Assembly (NCBI GenBank): GCA_009760855.2
Contig: WPIO01000011.1
Location: forward strand, 4,020,501-4,084,500
Direction of reading: 5' to 3'
From: Cristatella mucedo
Lineage: Eukaryota; Bryozoa; Phylactolaemata; Cristatellidae
DNA: 64,000 nucleotides
The notes below the pieces were generated by a model, which was not told where the DNA came from, did no database searches, and saw nothing but the letters and a program-made list of their open reading frames with translations. Of the stretch, positions 63,938 through 64,000 are shown one piece after another. The translations under genes were made by a program, and so were the position numbers. The stretch's first letter is position 1; the number at the start of each line of letters is the position of its first letter.

Positions 63938-64000
63938 CTATAGCAGAAGGAAATTTTAAGCTTCAGTAATTACATGCAACAGCTGTTCGTCGCTGGAATT

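Overview
The window is animal nuclear DNA. The evidence is three metazoan housekeeping loci with GT-AG introns, a Pol III tRNA gene, and dense LINE, SINE and DNA-transposon remnants. The repeat types and moderate base composition suit a non-vertebrate animal, but I cannot name the species. Nothing looks bacterial, phage, CRISPR or operon-like, and most long open frames are simple repeats or frames antisense to exons.

Layout. Positions 1-660 hold a Tc1/mariner remnant. From 34969 leftward to 3658 lies most of an alsin (ALS2-like) gene on the minus strand. I resolved 16 coding exons by protein similarity and by splice phase, about 1,024 codons covering the RCC1-like propeller, the DH domain and the start of the PH domain. 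At least one exon between 15299 and 8250 is missing from my model, the first exon is unresolved, and the MORN/VPS9 part should lie to the left of the window. From 40106 to 45472 on the plus strand is TIMM22, a complete four-exon gene encoding 194 residues once an 81-nt stop-free intron is removed. Positions 48860-50411 (minus) hold a decayed FLYWCH-MULE transposase split by a LINE tail. A tRNA-Val(AAC) gene lies at 53213-53285 (minus). From 63937 to 60257 (minus) are seven exons of a CUL5-like gene carrying an in-frame stop and a frameshift, with no visible C-terminal half, so probably a decaying or truncated copy.

The rest is mainly mobile DNA. One LINE family (Jockey-superfamily, CR1/L2-like, YADD reverse transcriptase, TTA-repeat tail, conserved terminal stem-loop) has at least fifteen copies or tails. 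A second LINE family with a different 3' end has about five copies or pieces, and a third is a single YADD fragment. tRNA-derived SINEs with recognisable B boxes recur, and at least two carry a LINE-like tail. Two non-autonomous DNA transposons, a G-rich inverted structure, a possible solo LTR and long microsatellites complete the picture.

Functionally the genes are unrelated neighbours: alsin is a Rab5-family exchange factor on endosomes, TIMM22 is the inner-membrane carrier translocase channel, and CUL5 is a ubiquitin-ligase scaffold. I did not find a credible new molecular system. The most informative observations are the in-frame TIMM22 mini-intron, the LINE insertion in the MULE frame with a target-site duplication, the damaged CUL5 locus, rearranged LINE copies, and LINE tails shared with SINEs.
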